Source of the DNA: Brenneria roseae subsp. roseae | GTDB taxonomy: Bacteria; Pseudomonadota; Gammaproteobacteria; Enterobacterales; Enterobacteriaceae | Direction: 5' to 3' | NCBI RefSeq assembly: GCF_003115845.1 | Contig: NZ_KZ819035.1 | Coordinates: 62,001-126,000 of the forward strand | DNA length: 64,000 nucleotides | Shown: positions 63,169 to 64,000 of the stretch, one piece after another | How the letters are laid out: the number at the start of each line of letters is the position of its first letter | Position numbering within the stretch: position 1 is the stretch's first letter | Position numbers and translations under genes: made by a program | The notes under the pieces: model-generated | The model's database searches: none | What the model was told of the DNA's origin: nothing | Seen by the model: only the letters and a program-made list of their open reading frames with translations

Positions 63169-64000
63169 ATGCGTCTGGATCGTCTTACCAACAAATTTCA
63201 ACTTGCTCTCGCCGATGCCCAATCTTTAGCTCTCGGGCGCGACCATCAATTTATTGAACCACTTCACCTGATGAGCGCGTTGCTTAATCAGGAAGGCGGA
63301 ACCGTAAGTCCGTTGCTGACAGCGGCAGGTGCCAACGTATCTCGGCTGAAAAATGAAATCGATCAGGCGATAGCGCGCTTACCTCAGGTTGAGGGGACTG
63401 ACGGTGATGTTCAGCCGTCCAGCGAATTGGTTCGAACCTTAAATGTGTGTGACAAACTGGCGCAAAAGCGCGGGGATACCTTTATCTCCTCTGAACTTTT
63501 TGTGCTGGCTGTTTTAGAGTCACACAGTACGTTGAGTGATGTGCTGAAAAAGGCAGGGGCAACTCAGCAAAGCGTCACTAAAGCGATTGATCAGGTGAGA
63601 GGAGGTGAGCAGGTGAATGATCAGGGAGCTGAAGATCAACGTCAGGCATTGAAAAAATTCACTATTGACCTAACCGAGCGTGCTGAACAAGGCAAGCTGG
63701 ATCCGGTGATTGGCCGTGATGAAGAAATTCGCCGTACTATTCAAGTATTGCAACGTCGAACTAAAAATAACCCGGTATTAATCGGTGAGCCTGGCGTCGG
63801 TAAAACAGCCATTGTTGAAGGTTTGGCATTACGTATTGTTAATGGCGAAGTGCCGGAAGGTTTAAAGAACAAGCGTGTTCTATCGCTGGATATGGGATCA
63901 TTGGTCGCCGGCGCCAAATACCGTGGGGAATTTGAAGAGCGTTTGAAAGGCGTGCTTACCGATTTATCCAAACAGGAAGGGAATGTCATCCTGTTTATTG
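63169..64000 (+). CDS. clpB: Chaperone ClpB, N-terminal part
   Basis: AAA+ disaggregase that works with DnaK to rescue aggregated proteins. About 277 residues are visible of an expected ~857. N-terminal substrate domain with [20 protein letters not shown] and [15 protein letters not shown]. First AAA module with [20 protein letters not shown] and Walker A in [20 protein letters not shown] near 206, then [19 protein letters not shown] precedes ATG 63169. Cut by the right window edge. Confidence 0.97.
   Translation, partial: MRLDRLTNKFQLALADAQSLALGRDHQFIEPLHLMSALLNQEGGTVSPLLTAAGANVSRLKNEIDQAIARLPQVEGTDGDVQPSSELVRTLNVCDKLAQKRGDTFISSELFVLAVLESHSTLSDVLKKAGATQQSVTKAIDQVRGGEQVNDQGAEDQRQALKKFTIDLTERAEQGKLDPVIGRDEEIRRTIQVLQRRTKNNPVLIGEPGVGKTAIVEGLALRIVNGEVPEGLKNKRVLSLDMGSLVAGAKYRGEFEERLKGVLTDLSKQEGNVILFI

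Overview
The window is chromosomal DNA of an enterobacterium (order Enterobacterales). Core genes match Escherichia coli families in length and order: pepD-gpt-frsA-crl-proBA-tRNA-Thr, then pncC-recA-recX-alaS-csrA-tRNA-Ser/tRNA-Arg-yqaBA-gshA-micA-luxS-ypjD-ffh-rpsP-rimM-trmD-rplS, then aroF-tyrA-pheA-raiA-bamD-rluD-pgeF-clpB. These blocks lie far apart in E. coli. Here they are joined by about 30 kb of accessory DNA, and phoE is absent between crl and proB. That arrangement fits a soft-rot or tree-pathogen lineage (Pectobacteriaceae: Pectobacterium, Dickeya, Brenneria, Lonsdalea). The genus is inference.

Layout. 1-6.5 kb: peptidase D (cut by the window edge), a small membrane protein, purine salvage (gpt), frsA, the sigma-S helper crl and proline synthesis (proBA), ending at tRNA-Thr(CGT). 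6.5-14.3 kb: an island scar beginning with a P4-type integrase stub at the tRNA. It carries a six-gene PTS polyol-type operon, its SorC-family regulator with repeated operator palindromes, a frameshifted phage tailspike gene and an insertion-sequence fragment. 14.4-31 kb: a nine-gene co-directional cluster of almost entirely unknown function. It has three tandem small paralogs, giant proteins of 1199 and 2345 residues, two small companions, a three-part glycosyltransferase and a cysteine-rich exported protein. This is the best candidate for an undescribed system. 31-37.2 kb: D-tartrate dehydratase with a divergent LysR regulator, a 2-keto-3-deoxygluconate-kinase-like sugar kinase, marC and an SRPBCC protein.

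37.4-52.4 kb is the conserved recA to rplS block. It contains a LexA box, MicA with a sigma-E promoter, and three identical tRNA-Arg genes, each followed by a structured repeat ending in a copy of the tRNA 3' end. 52.4-54.5 kb is a 2.1-kb insertion flanked by two identical 52-bp copies of the rplS terminator region. It carries an orphan Hcp (type VI secretion) gene, a putative effector and a putative membrane immunity protein. 54.7-64 kb holds a YfiL-type lipoprotein, an orphan BtsR-like response regulator, the aromatic amino acid genes with TyrR boxes and the pheL attenuator, raiA, bamD, rluD, pgeF and the start of clpB with a heat-shock promoter.

All functions are from recognised protein or RNA similarity read by eye; no database search was run.
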